Below are positions 50,568 through 59,575 of a stretch of 64,000 bases of DNA, one piece after another. Positions within the stretch are counted from its first letter, which is position 1; every line of letters begins with the position of its first letter. Origin of the DNA: a bacterium (lineage in GTDB: Bacteria; Cyanobacteriota; Vampirovibrionia; Gastranaerophilales; Gastranaerophilaceae); assembly GCA_017626055.1 (NCBI GenBank), contig JAGAJM010000004.1:1-64000 (forward strand), read 5' to 3'. Position numbers and translations under genes: made by a program. Below the pieces are notes generated by a model. That model made no database searches, was not told the origin of the DNA, and saw only the letters and a program-made list of their open reading frames with translations.

Positions 50568-50987
50568 TTAGTTTTTCACATAAAAATGACCACTTGTCAA
50601 AATCTTGGTTGGGTTATCACGTGAATAAACTTTCATAACATAGTTTCCTTTACCATTCATAACTACGTAATCTGTAAAATAATGCTTTTGTTCATCTCTA
50701 AGTTTTACTCTTTTACCCCAAACAAGGTCATAACCAAGTCTTTCGTCTTTGTCGCCATCAAGTTTATAAATCTGAATTAGTAATAATTTTGATTCAACTT
50801 GTTTTGGTAAAGTTATCAGATAATAAATTCTTTCATTTTGCTGAAAAACGTTTGTATTACTTGGGGAATTTATTGTTTCTGGGGTGAAACGATGCTTGTT
50901 AAAAAGAATAACAGAAGTTTCCTTGTCGCAAGCACAAGTAAAAAATGCAATAAGAATTGTAGTTATTACTAAAAAGAGTTTCTTCAT
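50568..50987 (-). CDS. Hypothetical lipoprotein
   Basis: 139 residues. Lipoprotein signal peptide with lipobox FFTCAC (Cys20). The mature part is beta-rich (ERIYYLITLPKQVESKLLLI, YDLVWGKRVKLRDEQKH, NGKGNYVMKVYSRDNPTKIL), like a small Ig-type or immunoglobulin-like fold. Its start overlaps the end of the TPR gene upstream by 4 nt, so it may be a partner of that exported TPR protein at the outer membrane. Confidence 0.75.
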   Translation of the reverse strand: MKKLFLVITTILIAFFTCACDKETSVILFNKHRFTPETINSPSNTNVFQQNERIYYLITLPKQVESKLLLIQIYKLDGDKDERLGYDLVWGKRVKLRDEQKHYFTDYVVMNGKGNYVMKVYSRDNPTKILTSGHFYVKN

Positions 50988-53086
50988 AATTGTTGTAACT
51001 GTTTAATTTGGTCTTGAACAGTGTTAATCATTTCCTTGTCGTTGTTGTATTTGGTGAATAATTTGTAGTTTTTAATAGCTTCATTTGTTTTGCCTTGAAG
51101 TTCTAGTGCTCTACCTAAAGCATAGTATGCATATCCAAGGTTATAATCATGATCAAGTGAAATTACTCTTTCAAAACTCTTTTGTGATTCTATGAAATTA
51201 TTTTCATTTGCATAAGCAAGACCCAAATTAAACCAACCATCAGTGTAATCAGGGTTTACGATGATAGCTTTTTGGTAATAATTTATAGCTTTTGTGTTAT
51301 CTTCTTTCATCTTGTAAATGTTACCGATTTTGAGAAGTGTGATTTCATCATTCGGAACAAGTTGAAGTGCATCTTGGTAGTATTTTACAGCAGCATCAAA
51401 ATTATTACTTTTGAAGTTTTTATCGCCTTCTGCAATGAATTCTTCATTTTGTTTTATTGTAATTGGTGATGCTTTAACCACTGGTTGAGGTTTGGTTTCT
51501 GTTTTTGGTGTTTCTGCGGTAACTGGATTTTTTTGTTCTTCAACTTCAATGCTTATTGAAGGCACAGTAATTTCTTCCGTTGAAGATGTTGGGGTTGTTG
51601 TTTTTGGTTTGTAAAGTGACGAGATAAATTCGCTATATTCTGCTGAATATTGAGTTTTATCTGGGTCAAGCGAAATAGCTTTTTCATAATTTTCAGATGC
51701 TTTTGTGTTTTCGCCTTGCGCTCTGTAAACTTTTGCCATTCCAAAATAAGCAGAACCATCTGTGAAACCATCTTTGATTGCGGTTTTGAAGTTAGTCATA
51801 GCATTATCATAGTCCTCAATTTCAAGAAGTTGATGACCACGAGAAACTAATGCACTGTTTAAATTTTCTTTGATTGTTTTATCATTTTTAAGTGTTAAAA
51901 CTTCTCTGTATAAGCCGATTGCATCTTCAAATTTATTTGTAGCGTGAAGAGCTAATGCTTTATTGTATTTTGCAGTATAGTCTTCTGGCTCAACAGATAA
52001 GATTACATCGTAGTACTTGATTGCATTTGTGTAATCTTTTTTACTGTGGAAGCACAAAGCAATCTCTTTTTTAATTCCTAGATCTTTTGAATCCTTGCCT
52101 TCTGCGATGATGTAATTTTCTAATGCTTTATCGAAATTGTTTAAGTTTTTATAGACTCTTGCAATATTTTTGTAACCTTTGATATCGTTAGGGTATGCCT
52201 TGATGTACATACTATATTGAGTAATTGCTTCAGTATTTTTGTTCATATCAGCAAGTAAATCAGCATAATCTAATCTTACAGTGTTAAGATTAGGAACTTT
52301 TGCCAGAACGATTTGGTATTGTTCATAAGACATTTCGTTTCGTCCCAAATCTTGATATGCTTGAGCTAACCCTAAGTGTGCAGAATTGTTATCAGGGTCT
52401 ATTACAAGAGCTTTTTCTAACATTTCGGAAGCTTTTTCTGGTTCGTTGATGTTCAATAAAGCAATTCCATAATCTGCAAAATTCCTGAATGAATCAGGGT
52501 TTCTGTCATAGATTCTTTTGAATTGTCTAGCAGAATTCTGATAATCTTTCACAGCTAAATATGATGATGCTAAATTCTCACGTGATTCTGAGTGTTGAGA
52601 ATATGTATCTAAAAAGATATTATAATTTCTGATAGCATTTTTATAATCTCGTAATTGATATTGTGCGTTTGCGATGTTGTAGTAGTTGTATTTGTATTCA
52701 GGGAAAATATCTAAGGCTTTTTCATATGATTGAAGAGCTTCTTTGTATTTTCCTTGAGTTTCATAAATACTACCGATACTGATGTGTACAAATGCATCAT
52801 CTGGTTTAAGTTCAATAACTTTTCTATAAGTTGCTAAAGCCTTTTCTGTATTATCTGTTTCAGTGTATAACCCAGCGAGTTTTGTGTACAACATTGCGTC
52901 ACCACCAGAAACTTGGATTGCTTGTTCAAGCTTTGCAATAGCTCCTTTTAAGTCTTGTTGATGTTCCGCACTGCAAGCTTCTTGGTATAACAAACTTGCT
53001 TCAGGAGTTAGTGCTAAAGCTGGTGTTATATTAAATACTAATGTTGAAACTAAAATACTTGTTAATAAAGACTTTTTGATATTCAT
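50984..53086 (-). CDS. Exported TPR protein
   Basis: 700 residues. Signal peptide, about 1-25 (SLLTSILVSTLVFNITPALA). About 14 TPRs are followed by a Pro/Thr/Glu-rich linker (about 500-555, KPKTTTPTSSTEEITV) and a second TPR block of four repeats. It is likely a periplasmic scaffold; the linker would let the two TPR arms move independently. Coupled to the lipoprotein gene downstream. Similar in plan to the protein at 45246. Confidence 0.9.
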   Translation of the reverse strand: MNIKKSLLTSILVSTLVFNITPALALTPEASLLYQEACSAEHQQDLKGAIAKLEQAIQVSGGDAMLYTKLAGLYTETDNTEKALATYRKVIELKPDDAFVHISIGSIYETQGKYKEALQSYEKALDIFPEYKYNYYNIANAQYQLRDYKNAIRNYNIFLDTYSQHSESRENLASSYLAVKDYQNSARQFKRIYDRNPDSFRNFADYGIALLNINEPEKASEMLEKALVIDPDNNSAHLGLAQAYQDLGRNEMSYEQYQIVLAKVPNLNTVRLDYADLLADMNKNTEAITQYSMYIKAYPNDIKGYKNIARVYKNLNNFDKALENYIIAEGKDSKDLGIKKEIALCFHSKKDYTNAIKYYDVILSVEPEDYTAKYNKALALHATNKFEDAIGLYREVLTLKNDKTIKENLNSALVSRGHQLLEIEDYDNAMTNFKTAIKDGFTDGSAYFGMAKVYRAQGENTKASENYEKAISLDPDKTQYSAEYSEFISSLYKPKTTTPTSSTEEITVPSISIEVEEQKNPVTAETPKTETKPQPVVKASPITIKQNEEFIAEGDKNFKSNNFDAAVKYYQDALQLVPNDEITLLKIGNIYKMKEDNTKAINYYQKAIIVNPDYTDGWFNLGLAYANENNFIESQKSFERVISLDHDYNLGYAYYALGRALELQGKTNEAIKNYKLFTKYNNDKEMINTVQDQIKQLQQL

Positions 53087-53122
53087 AAACCCTCAATTTC
53101 TATCAAAATTTTATCACAAAAA

Positions 53123-54034
53123 TTATACTTGTGTAAAGCTATCAGAGTATATCTTTTTGTTTAGCAGAATAGTTGCGGTTTTGATGATATTGCATTGTTC
53201 TGTGTCGTTTAAATCATATTCGATTTCTTCTAATTCTTGGAAGTTTGCAATCATATTTGCTAAATCAAGGTACAACTTATCAACGGAAGAAGTGGGTTGA
53301 TTGTTCTTTAGCATTTTAAATATTCTAACAAGTTCAATGTCTTTCGCATCAAGAATAACTGCGTCTAATCCCGCACCACACGCTAAAACCCCAAATACTC
53401 TGTTGATTAATGGTCGCAAATCTTTTGGGCAACCATTTGAGATATTTGATAACCCAATAATTGTGTTAACTTTTGGTTCAAAACTTTCTTTAACCATTTG
53501 AATAGTATTTAATGCTTCAATAGCTTGTGATTGATCTGCACAAATTGGCAAAACTAATGGGTCAAAGAAAATTTTGTCGCTTTCAATTCCTTTTTCCATA
53601 CATTTTTCATAGATTTCAAATATAATTTCAAGTCGTCCATCAGCGGTTTTTGGAATTCCTGTTTCTTTTGAAAGAGCTAATGCAACAAGGTTACAACCAT
53701 ATTCTGAAGTTAAATCGGTTAGTTTTTCAAGTTTTTCAGAATCTTTTGAGGTGCTATTGATAAAACAACTTTGTGGATTTTTTATTAGTTTTAATCCTTG
53801 TTCAATGGCATCAGAATTTGTAGAATCAAGTGAAATATTTTGGTTCTCAACAAGTGGAATTAACCATTCAAAAATCTTGTCAAGTTTATTCTTTGCTGGT
53901 CCAACATTGAGGTCAATACAGTCAACATTTTGCTGAATTTTTATCAAATTTTTGACAAAATTTTCGTCTTTTTTTTCTAAAGCTTCTCTGACGGAAGCTG
54001 AAATTATATGTATGTTTTCTCCAATTATAATCAT
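53123..54034 (-). CDS. Pterin-binding methyltransferase-like protein (AcsE/MetH domain)
   Basis: 303 residues, a dihydropteroate-synthase-like TIM barrel: IIIGENIHIIS, CIDLNVGPAKNK, ISLDSTNSDAIEQG, FINSTSKD, KIFFDPLVLPICADQ and IIGLSNISNGCP. The NSTS and GLSNIS motifs match methyltetrahydrofolate:corrinoid methyltransferases (AcsE) and the MetH pterin domain. No corrinoid protein or CODH/ACS gene is nearby, so it may serve a split MetH or another methyl transfer. The substrate is inferred from family only. Confidence 0.85.
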   Translation of the reverse strand: MIIIGENIHIISASVREALEKKDENFVKNLIKIQQNVDCIDLNVGPAKNKLDKIFEWLIPLVENQNISLDSTNSDAIEQGLKLIKNPQSCFINSTSKDSEKLEKLTDLTSEYGCNLVALALSKETGIPKTADGRLEIIFEIYEKCMEKGIESDKIFFDPLVLPICADQSQAIEALNTIQMVKESFEPKVNTIIGLSNISNGCPKDLRPLINRVFGVLACGAGLDAVILDAKDIELVRIFKMLKNNQPTSSVDKLYLDLANMIANFQELEEIEYDLNDTEQCNIIKTATILLNKKIYSDSFTQV

Positions 54035-54200
54035 ACAAAAATATTATCATAAAAATGCCAAAATTTTCACAAAATTTCGTTTTAATGAACAAATTATTAA
54101 ATAAACAAACATTCTTAACAAAAATTTACAATGAAAACCCTTATATAATAACAAAAAAATAGAATTTCATGGTTTTAGGCTAGTAATAACATGTAAAACA

Positions 54201-54209
54201 TGATATAAT
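54201..54209 (+). promoter_or_regulatory. Extended -10 promoter of the small gene at 54252
   Basis: TGATATAAT at 54201-54209 has the TGn extension. An inverted repeat CATGT-AAA-ACATG (54191-54203) overlaps its upstream edge. The 217-nt gap 54035-54251 shows nothing else. Confidence 0.45.
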
Positions 54210-54251
54210 AAAACAAGGTTCTCAACTTAAAGTGTAAAAGGAGTAGGTTCT

Positions 54252-54410
54252 ATGTCAACAACAATCTCTGAAAAAGAAATCAAGAAAGTGAAATCTAAAT
54301 TCACTGATGAGTTCGAAAACTATTTAAAAAACCAATGTGCAAAAACAACATTTAATGGTACTGAGCTAGAATCATTCTCTTGGTATAAAAAAGTGTTGGG
54401 TTTGATGTAA
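54252..54410 (+). CDS. Small protein of 52 residues
   Basis: ATG at 54252 behind AAAAGGAG (8 nt spacing) opens a 52-residue frame: MSTTISEKEIKKVKSKFTDE, a helical charged stretch, then a Cys and FSWYKKVLGLM at the end. A promoter (extended -10) and a perfect terminator bracket it, which strongly supports a real, independently expressed gene. No motif or membrane segment. Function unknown. Confidence 0.75.
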   Translation: MSTTISEKEIKKVKSKFTDEFENYLKNQCAKTTFNGTELESFSWYKKVLGLM

Positions 54411-54426
54411 ACACAAAGACAGAATA

Positions 54427-54457
54427 AAAAGAGCCAGTCCAAAAGACTGGCTCTTTT
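54427..54457. terminator. Terminator after the small gene
   Basis: Perfect 13-bp stem AAAAGAGCCAGTC (54427-54439) and GACTGGCTCTTTT (54445-54457), with a 5-nt loop. Confidence 0.9.
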
Positions 54458-54492
54458 AACGTTAAAAGGAGCTGCCCTTCCGTTTTTTACGT

Positions 54493-55617
54493 TTATCTTG
54501 AACGATAATGACCTTTCACTTGCACCCCATCACTTCTTATATATGGTGCAATATAAATTGCACCTGAAGTTTGGAGCTCATTATTTGTAGGAATTCCTAT
54601 ACTTCCCCATTGTCCTCGAATTTCTTTTTCGTGCTTGGTAAATTCTTCCCCAGAAAAATCTCCAATATCTTCTTGAGAAAATATCCTGTTATCTCCAGAT
54701 ACTGGATTTCGATATCCTGAATAATTTTGTTTTCTCTGGGTTGTTGGAGCTATCAAGCCTTGTTGAAGTTGCTCATTGATTGTTTTTTCATTCTTTGAAA
54801 ATTCTTCTGGTGTCATTTGACCAATATCTTCTGGTGTAAAAATCTTGTCATATTTTTGAGTTTGTTGACTATTCCCACGAGTTGTTACTGCGGTATTGAA
54901 GTCAAAATTTGGGATATTATCTTGAATATTACTGTTTATTGTTTGACCTAATGTTGCAGTTTGTGGATTTAGCCACTTGGGTAGGTTGAAATCTGATAAA
55001 AAACTAGGTATAATATTATTGGCACTCTCGATAGCACCCCGACTTGCAGTCGGGATACTGTGATCGGGAGTGTCCTTCGTTATGTAATAACGACGTTGCT
55101 CTCTTTTCAAATTTTCTATATAGTGATCACCTAGCTCACCCCTATAAACTTCATAATGGCTAACATCTGGTTTTTGATGAGGTTTTAAATTAGGTTCATT
55201 TGGCAATTTCTGTGCTTTTTTAATGTCATCTATTAAACTAGATAGATTTTGAGCTTGATGAGGATTCCAACGAAGATTTTCTTGGATACCAACTCTAGTA
55301 AAATCAATATTGCCATCCTTATTTAGGGATAAACCTTGAACGTAATCTTGATAAAACTTCCTTGCTTCTTTATTATAATTTTTTCTAGTTTCTTGGTTCA
55401 AATTATCAATATTACCATATGTTTGTAATTTATTTCCAAAAGCTACTTTATGTATATTTCCAGTGATATTACCTATAACCCCACTAGCAAGTAAACCTTC
55501 GGTTGCTCTTTGAGCAGAGTTATGCAGAGGATTTTTATTTTCAGCAATACCTTCACCAAAACCATAAATTCCACCACTCATTGCTGTGGTTGTAGCAGTT
55601 TGTTGTAATTTTGTCAA
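54493..55617 (-). pseudogene. Probable 5'-truncated remnant of a phage- or mobile-element-like protein
   Basis: 374-codon frame that begins right after an in-frame stop, with only a TTG and no ribosome site. The first residues (SGGIYGFGEGIAENKNPLHN) look like the middle of a larger protein. The C-terminal half has a duplicated unit (FTPEDIGQMTPEEFSKNEKT and FSQEDIGDFSGEEFTKHEKE) and ends APYIRSDGVQVKGHYRSR, an ending I associate with phage- or toxin-like proteins. A palindromic element is inserted in frame at 55023-55092. It may still be expressed, but the lost 5' end argues for decay. Confidence 0.5.
55023..55092. repeat. Palindromic element inserted in frame inside a coding frame
   Basis: A long imperfect hairpin at 55023-55072 has arms CACTC/GAGTG, CGAT/ATCG and an inner perfect stem CCCGACT (38-44) and AGTCGGG (48-54, counted from 55000). 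It is followed by a second hairpin, CGTTAT-GTA-ATAACG (55078-55092). The block is richer in GC than its surroundings and encodes a run including YYITKDTPDHSIPTASRGAI without breaking the frame. This resembles the Rickettsia palindromic elements that insert in genes. Confidence 0.6.
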
Positions 55618-55656
55618 GTGTTATTAGGGTTTTTAATACTATTTACCCCTAGGGAT

Positions 55657-55684
55657 TTTACAATAGATTTTTTTTATATATAAT
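55657..55684 (+). promoter_or_regulatory. Promoter of lepA, adjoining the start codon
   Basis: TTTACA (55657-55662), a 16-nt spacer and TATAAT (55679-55684). The -10 ends 7 nt before the lepA ATG and no ribosome site exists, so the mRNA would be leaderless. Confidence 0.55.
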
Positions 55685-55691
55685 CAAAATT

Positions 55692-57494
55692 ATGAAAACA
55701 AGAGATAATGTAAGAAATTTTTGTATTATTGCCCACATTGACCATGGCAAATCCACACTAGCAGACCGATTATTAGAAAAAACAGGTACTGTTGCTCAAC
55801 GTGATATGCAAGAGCAATTGCTAGATTCTATGGATATTGAACGTGAACGTGGTATTACTATCAAATTAAATGCTGCTAGAATGAATTATACATCTCAAGA
55901 TGGTAAAGATTATGAATTAAACTTAATCGATACTCCTGGGCACGTTGATTTTTCTTACGAAGTTTCTCGTTCTTTAGCAGCTTGTGAAGGTGCACTTTTA
56001 ATTGTTGACGCAACTCAAGGGGTTGAGGCTCAAACTCTTGCAAATGTTTATTTGGCTATCGAACAAGATTTGGAAATTATTCCTGTAATCAATAAAATTG
56101 ACTTGCCTTCAGCTGATGTTGAACGTGTAAGACAAGAAATCGAAGAAATTTTAGGTATAGACGCTTCTATGGCAATTCCTGTTAGTGCAAAAACTGGGGA
56201 GGGAATTGAAGATATTTTAGAAGCGGTTGTAAATTATATTCCTGCTCCAGATGATAATTCAGACAAACCATTAAGAGCGATGGTTTTTGATAGCGTATAT
56301 GATCAATATTTAGGAACCGTTTGTTACTTTAAAGTTGTTGATGGTTCAATTAATATTGGTGATAAGGTTCGTTTTATGGCTTCTGGCAAAGAATGTGAAG
56401 TTGTTGAATTAGGTTATCAAACTCCAGCCAGAAAACCTGTTAAAAAACTTACTTGTGGTGATGTAGGTTATTTTGCAGGTTCAATTAAAGAATTAACTCG
56501 TTTTGTTGGGGATACAATTACAAACGTTGAACGCCCTGCAACAGAACCATTACCAGGTTATAAAGAAGCATTGCCAATGGTATTTTCTGGTTTGTATCCT
56601 GTTGATAACGAAGATTATGGTGATTTAAAAGAAGCGTTAGAAAAACTAAAACTTAACGATAGTAGTATTACTTTTGAACCTGAAACATCAAGTGCCTTAG
56701 GATTTGGTTTCCGTTGTGGTTTTTTGGGTATGTTACACATGGAAATTGCCCAAGAGCGTTTGGAGCGTGAATATGATTTATCACTTGTAACAACTGCTCC
56801 GTCAGTAGTTTATAAGGTTCACAAGACAAATGGTGAAATTGTAGAAATCGATAACCCTGCGAATTTACCAGCTGCTCAATATAGAGATTACATTGAAGAG
56901 CCTTATGTAAAAGTTCAAATTATTACTCCAAATGAATATGTTGGAACTTTGATGGATTTAGCTCAAACTAAACGTGGTATTTTCTTAAATATGACATATC
57001 TTGACAAGGTTCGTGTTGATTTGGCGTATGAAATTCCATTGAGTGAAGTTATTACAGACTTTTATGATCAATTAAAATCACGTACAAAAGGTTATGCAAG
57101 TTTAGATTATGAATTTAGCGAATATAAACGTTCAAAACTTGTTAAATTAGATGTTATGTTGGCAGGTGAAATTGTCGATGCGTTATCAGTAATTTGTCAC
57201 GAAGATAGTGCATTTTATATTGGTCAAAAATTAACAGTTAAATTAAAAGATATTATTCCTCGTCAATTATTTGAAGTTCCTGTTCAAGCAGCAGTTGGTG
57301 GTAGAGTAATTGCGAGAACTACTATTAAAGCTATGCGTAAAAACGTACTTGCTAAATGTTATGGTGGGGACATTTCTCGTAAACGTAAACTTCTTGAAAA
57401 ACAGAAAAAAGGTAAAAAACGTATGAAGTCTGTTGGTAGTGTAGAAGTTCCACAAGAAGCGTTTATGGCGGTGCTTAGTCTTGATGAAGACTAA
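55692..57494 (+). CDS. lepA: Elongation factor 4 (back-translocating GTPase)
   Basis: 600 residues, the standard length. G1 AHIDHGKST, the switch region [10 protein letters not shown]3 DTPGHVDF, G4 NKID and G5 SAKTGEG are present. The LepA-specific C-terminal domain is also present ([16 protein letters not shown], ending [20 protein letters not shown]). It acts on stalled or mistranslocated ribosomes. Confidence 0.97.
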   Translation: MKTRDNVRNFCIIAHIDHGKSTLADRLLEKTGTVAQRDMQEQLLDSMDIERERGITIKLNAARMNYTSQDGKDYELNLIDTPGHVDFSYEVSRSLAACEGALLIVDATQGVEAQTLANVYLAIEQDLEIIPVINKIDLPSADVERVRQEIEEILGIDASMAIPVSAKTGEGIEDILEAVVNYIPAPDDNSDKPLRAMVFDSVYDQYLGTVCYFKVVDGSINIGDKVRFMASGKECEVVELGYQTPARKPVKKLTCGDVGYFAGSIKELTRFVGDTITNVERPATEPLPGYKEALPMVFSGLYPVDNEDYGDLKEALEKLKLNDSSITFEPETSSALGFGFRCGFLGMLHMEIAQERLEREYDLSLVTTAPSVVYKVHKTNGEIVEIDNPANLPAAQYRDYIEEPYVKVQIITPNEYVGTLMDLAQTKRGIFLNMTYLDKVRVDLAYEIPLSEVITDFYDQLKSRTKGYASLDYEFSEYKRSKLVKLDVMLAGEIVDALSVICHEDSAFYIGQKLTVKLKDIIPRQLFEVPVQAAVGGRVIARTTIKAMRKNVLAKCYGGDISRKRKLLEKQKKGKKRMKSVGSVEVPQEAFMAVLSLDED

Positions 57495-57724
57495 TAAGTT
57501 TGCCTGTGTAATTATTACAAAATAAATATCGGTGTTACCATAGAAAACCCTTTTATATCGCAGAAACATGGTCGTAGCATGTATTTTGACATGTTAAGAA
57601 ATTGTAACATTTTGTTTGCTTAACGCAATTATTTAAAAGTGAAATACTTTATATATATACGAGATGAAAATCTAATAGGATTGATTATAAAGAAAAAGAA
57701 AATGTTAACACTCTAGTTAAGAGT

Positions 57725-57733
57725 ATGTGAGTA
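57725..57733 (+). promoter_or_regulatory. Shared leader motif upstream of the gene at 57752
   Basis: ATGTGAGTA lies 27 nt before the start codon, right after a hairpin ACTCT-AGTTA-AGAGT. The same 9-mer lies 28 nt before the start codon of the gene at 58386, after another small hairpin. Further upstream both leaders have ACATGTTAA followed by a base and AAAT. Confidence 0.4.
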
Positions 57734-57751
57734 CAAAAGGAGATTCGAAAA

Positions 57752-58207
57752 ATGACATGTGACGGAAGAATTGGCGGAAGCGGATTTAATTTCTTTAACC
57801 CAATTACAACAGGAAACACAAACAAAGCAGCGAATACTGGTAAGGCAAATGAAGTTGCTACCCCTATTCAAATAACAAGTTCAGACACTACAACAAGAGC
57901 TGATTTGGATAACATAAGTCCATATGCAGCGATGGGTGTTAATATTTCAGCGACTGCTAAAGATCCAGTTGAGATTGCAGCAAAAGCAGCTCCTGAATTT
58001 GCACAATTTACAGGTAACTATACTTTAACTGATACAGTTAGTGCAAATTATGATTTAGCAGATTTGAATTTTGCATTACAAGCTCGTACAGAAGATGGCT
58101 TAAACAAATATGTTGATGGTCATACAAACAGAGCATTAGCAGAAAAACATCTTCAAGATGGTGGTTTTGCAAACTTCTTAGAACAATTAGATATGGCAGT
58201 ATCTTAA
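57752..58207 (+). CDS. Hypothetical small protein (lineage-specific type)
   Basis: 151 residues: an N-terminal Gly/Asn/Thr-rich stretch (GRIGGSGFNFFNPITTGNT), Thr/Ser-rich middle and helical Ala-rich C-terminus (LNKYVDGHTNRALAEKHLQD). No signal peptide. AAAAGGAG is at good distance from the ATG. It pairs with the gene at 58386: both are single-gene units with a long leader, a shared leader motif and a terminator. Function unknown; the strong expression signals suggest an abundant protein. Confidence 0.75.
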   Translation: MTCDGRIGGSGFNFFNPITTGNTNKAANTGKANEVATPIQITSSDTTTRADLDNISPYAAMGVNISATAKDPVEIAAKAAPEFAQFTGNYTLTDTVSANYDLADLNFALQARTEDGLNKYVDGHTNRALAEKHLQDGGFANFLEQLDMAVS

Positions 58208-58236
58208 TAAAATCGAATTTTCACTCACATACATAT

Positions 58237-58267
58237 AAAAAGGCTTACTAAAAGGTGAGCCTTTTTT
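58237..58267 (+). terminator. Terminator after the gene at 57752
   Basis: AAAAAGGCTTAC (58237-58248) pairs with GTGAGCCTTTTTT (58255-58267), one G-T pair, with a U-rich end. Confidence 0.8.
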
Positions 58268-58357
58268 ATTGTGTTTTTACATGTTAACAAATGTTACAAA
58301 AACGAAAGAAATTTAGCCAAAATATTAAAGATAATTAAAAACATGCCGATAAGTAAC

Positions 58358-58366
58358 ATGTGAGTA
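58358..58366 (+). promoter_or_regulatory. Shared leader motif upstream of the gene at 58386
   Basis: ATGTGAGTA, 28 nt before the start codon. The copy before 57752 is at almost the same distance from its own start. The preceding ACATG and overlapping CATGT could pair. Confidence 0.4.
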
Positions 58367-58385
58367 AAAGATAAGGAGTCCCGAT

Positions 58386-58796
58386 ATGGCAATCGAGTTT
58401 AACAAATTCAAAGGTTATAATAATTATAACTTAGGTATTGCTGCCGGTGTATCAAAGGAAGAAGTAAAGAAGGCAGAAGAAACAAAACAAGAAGCAGTAA
58501 GTGCTAACCAATTCAAAGGTTTAGAAAATGAAACAGACCTTTTAACAAGAAACGCACAAAATTTATATGGTGTTCAATTAGGCAAATTTACTGCTGCAGA
58601 CAAAGATTTAGCTGATCAAACCAACGCTATTTTAGCAAGCTTGGGCTATAACTACAAAGTAACAGCAGCTCAAGTAGCAAGTGTTGCTAACGGCGTTAAA
58701 ACAGTGGTTGAACCTGGTTTGAAATTAGCAGAGGATGGTGCTGTTGCTGCTCATATTCAAGACCCTAACGGCCCATTCGCAGAATTATTTGCATAA
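58386..58796 (+). CDS. Hypothetical small protein (lineage-specific type)
   Basis: 136 residues, helical, Ala/Lys/Glu-rich (LGIAAGVSKEEVKKAEETKQ, VTAAQVASVANGVKTVVEPG), no signal peptide. Start behind ATAAGGAG. The N-terminal FNKFKGYNNYN and the later NQFKGLENET share an NxFKG motif. Same transcriptional layout as the neighbour at 57752. Not recognised; could be a structural or secreted protein exported by a non-classical route. Confidence 0.75.
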   Translation: MAIEFNKFKGYNNYNLGIAAGVSKEEVKKAEETKQEAVSANQFKGLENETDLLTRNAQNLYGVQLGKFTAADKDLADQTNAILASLGYNYKVTAAQVASVANGVKTVVEPGLKLAEDGAVAAHIQDPNGPFAELFA

Positions 58797-58829
58797 GACT
58801 TATAAATATACTTACTTACTCACACTTTT

Positions 58830-58856
58830 AAGCTGATTTTTTAAAATCAGCTTTTT
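58830..58856. terminator. Terminator after the gene at 58386
   Basis: AAGCTGATTTT (58830-58840), a 2-nt loop, AAAATCAGCTT (58843-58853), then T. Confidence 0.85.
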
Positions 58857-59031
58857 GATTTGGTATAAATTTGTTGAATATTACAGAATGTAAAGTTGAA
58901 TTTTAATTTGCCTCAAACCCAACTATAATGTACTATATGATATGATGTGGTGGGTCATGGCAATTTTCTTTGTTAAAGATTCTTTTTAAATGCATATGGG
59001 TATTTTAGAAAGTAAGAAAGGAAAATTTATT

Positions 59032-59454
59032 ATGTCATTGAATGTTGAATACGTAGGAAACTACAAGATTGTTGAAATGCCAAATGGTAATTATGCTGTA
59101 TCTTTAACAAATGGTAACATAGGTGCTTTTGTTACGGATAAGGCTGGTTTATTAAAATTTAAAGAAAAATATGCAAATAAAGGTGATACATTTGTTTCTA
59201 ATAATGATTCTGGTAAATCAGAGATGACTTATGAAGAAGCTAAGAAAATTTTATTATATGGTACAGGAAAATGGGGTTTAGAATCTGCCAGATTATCAAA
59301 TGAAGCAATTGATGTTGTATTAAGAACTGAAGCAAAATGGGTTAAGGATCATGTTAGACCTGCTATTAGTCTTGTTAATCCAACCGAGATTAAACCTGCG
59401 ATAGCTCTTCTTTATCCACAAGAAACAAAGCCAGCGATATCTTTTCTTTCATAA
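59032..59454 (+). CDS. Hypothetical small protein with C-terminal PAI repeats
   Basis: 140 residues from the ATG at 59032 (AAAGGA upstream); a longer reading from 58990 has no ribosome site. The N-terminus is a small beta domain (VEYVGNYKIVEMPNGNYAVS). The C-terminus has three units of the form [RK]PAI[SA][LF]L, spaced by about 12 residues (VRPAISLVNPTEIKPAIALL). Function unknown. Confidence 0.72.
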   Translation: MSLNVEYVGNYKIVEMPNGNYAVSLTNGNIGAFVTDKAGLLKFKEKYANKGDTFVSNNDSGKSEMTYEEAKKILLYGTGKWGLESARLSNEAIDVVLRTEAKWVKDHVRPAISLVNPTEIKPAIALLYPQETKPAISFLS

Positions 59455-59480
59455 TTCTTTTTGAATAAATATTTGATTAA

Positions 59481-59513
59481 CAAGGGTTTTGGACAATCTG
59501 TCCAAAACCCTTG
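59481..59513. terminator. Long perfect hairpin after the gene at 59032
   Basis: 15-bp perfect stem CAAGGGTTTTGGACA (59481-59495) and TGTCCAAAACCCTTG (59499-59513) with a 3-nt loop. The U-tract is weak (TTGTTGT), but the stem is strong. Confidence 0.7.
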
Positions 59514-59535
59514 TTGTTGTCTCAAACACATATTC

Positions 59536-59562
59536 TGTCATCCTGAACTTGTTTCAGGATCT
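59536..59562 (+). repeat. Left inverted repeat of the GIY-YIG unit
   Basis: Begins TGTCATCCTGAA, ends TTCAGGATCT; exact reverse complement of 59878-59904. A diverged relative with similar ends is at 6046-6077. Confidence 0.85.
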
Positions 59563-59575
59563 GGCAGTTGGGCTA

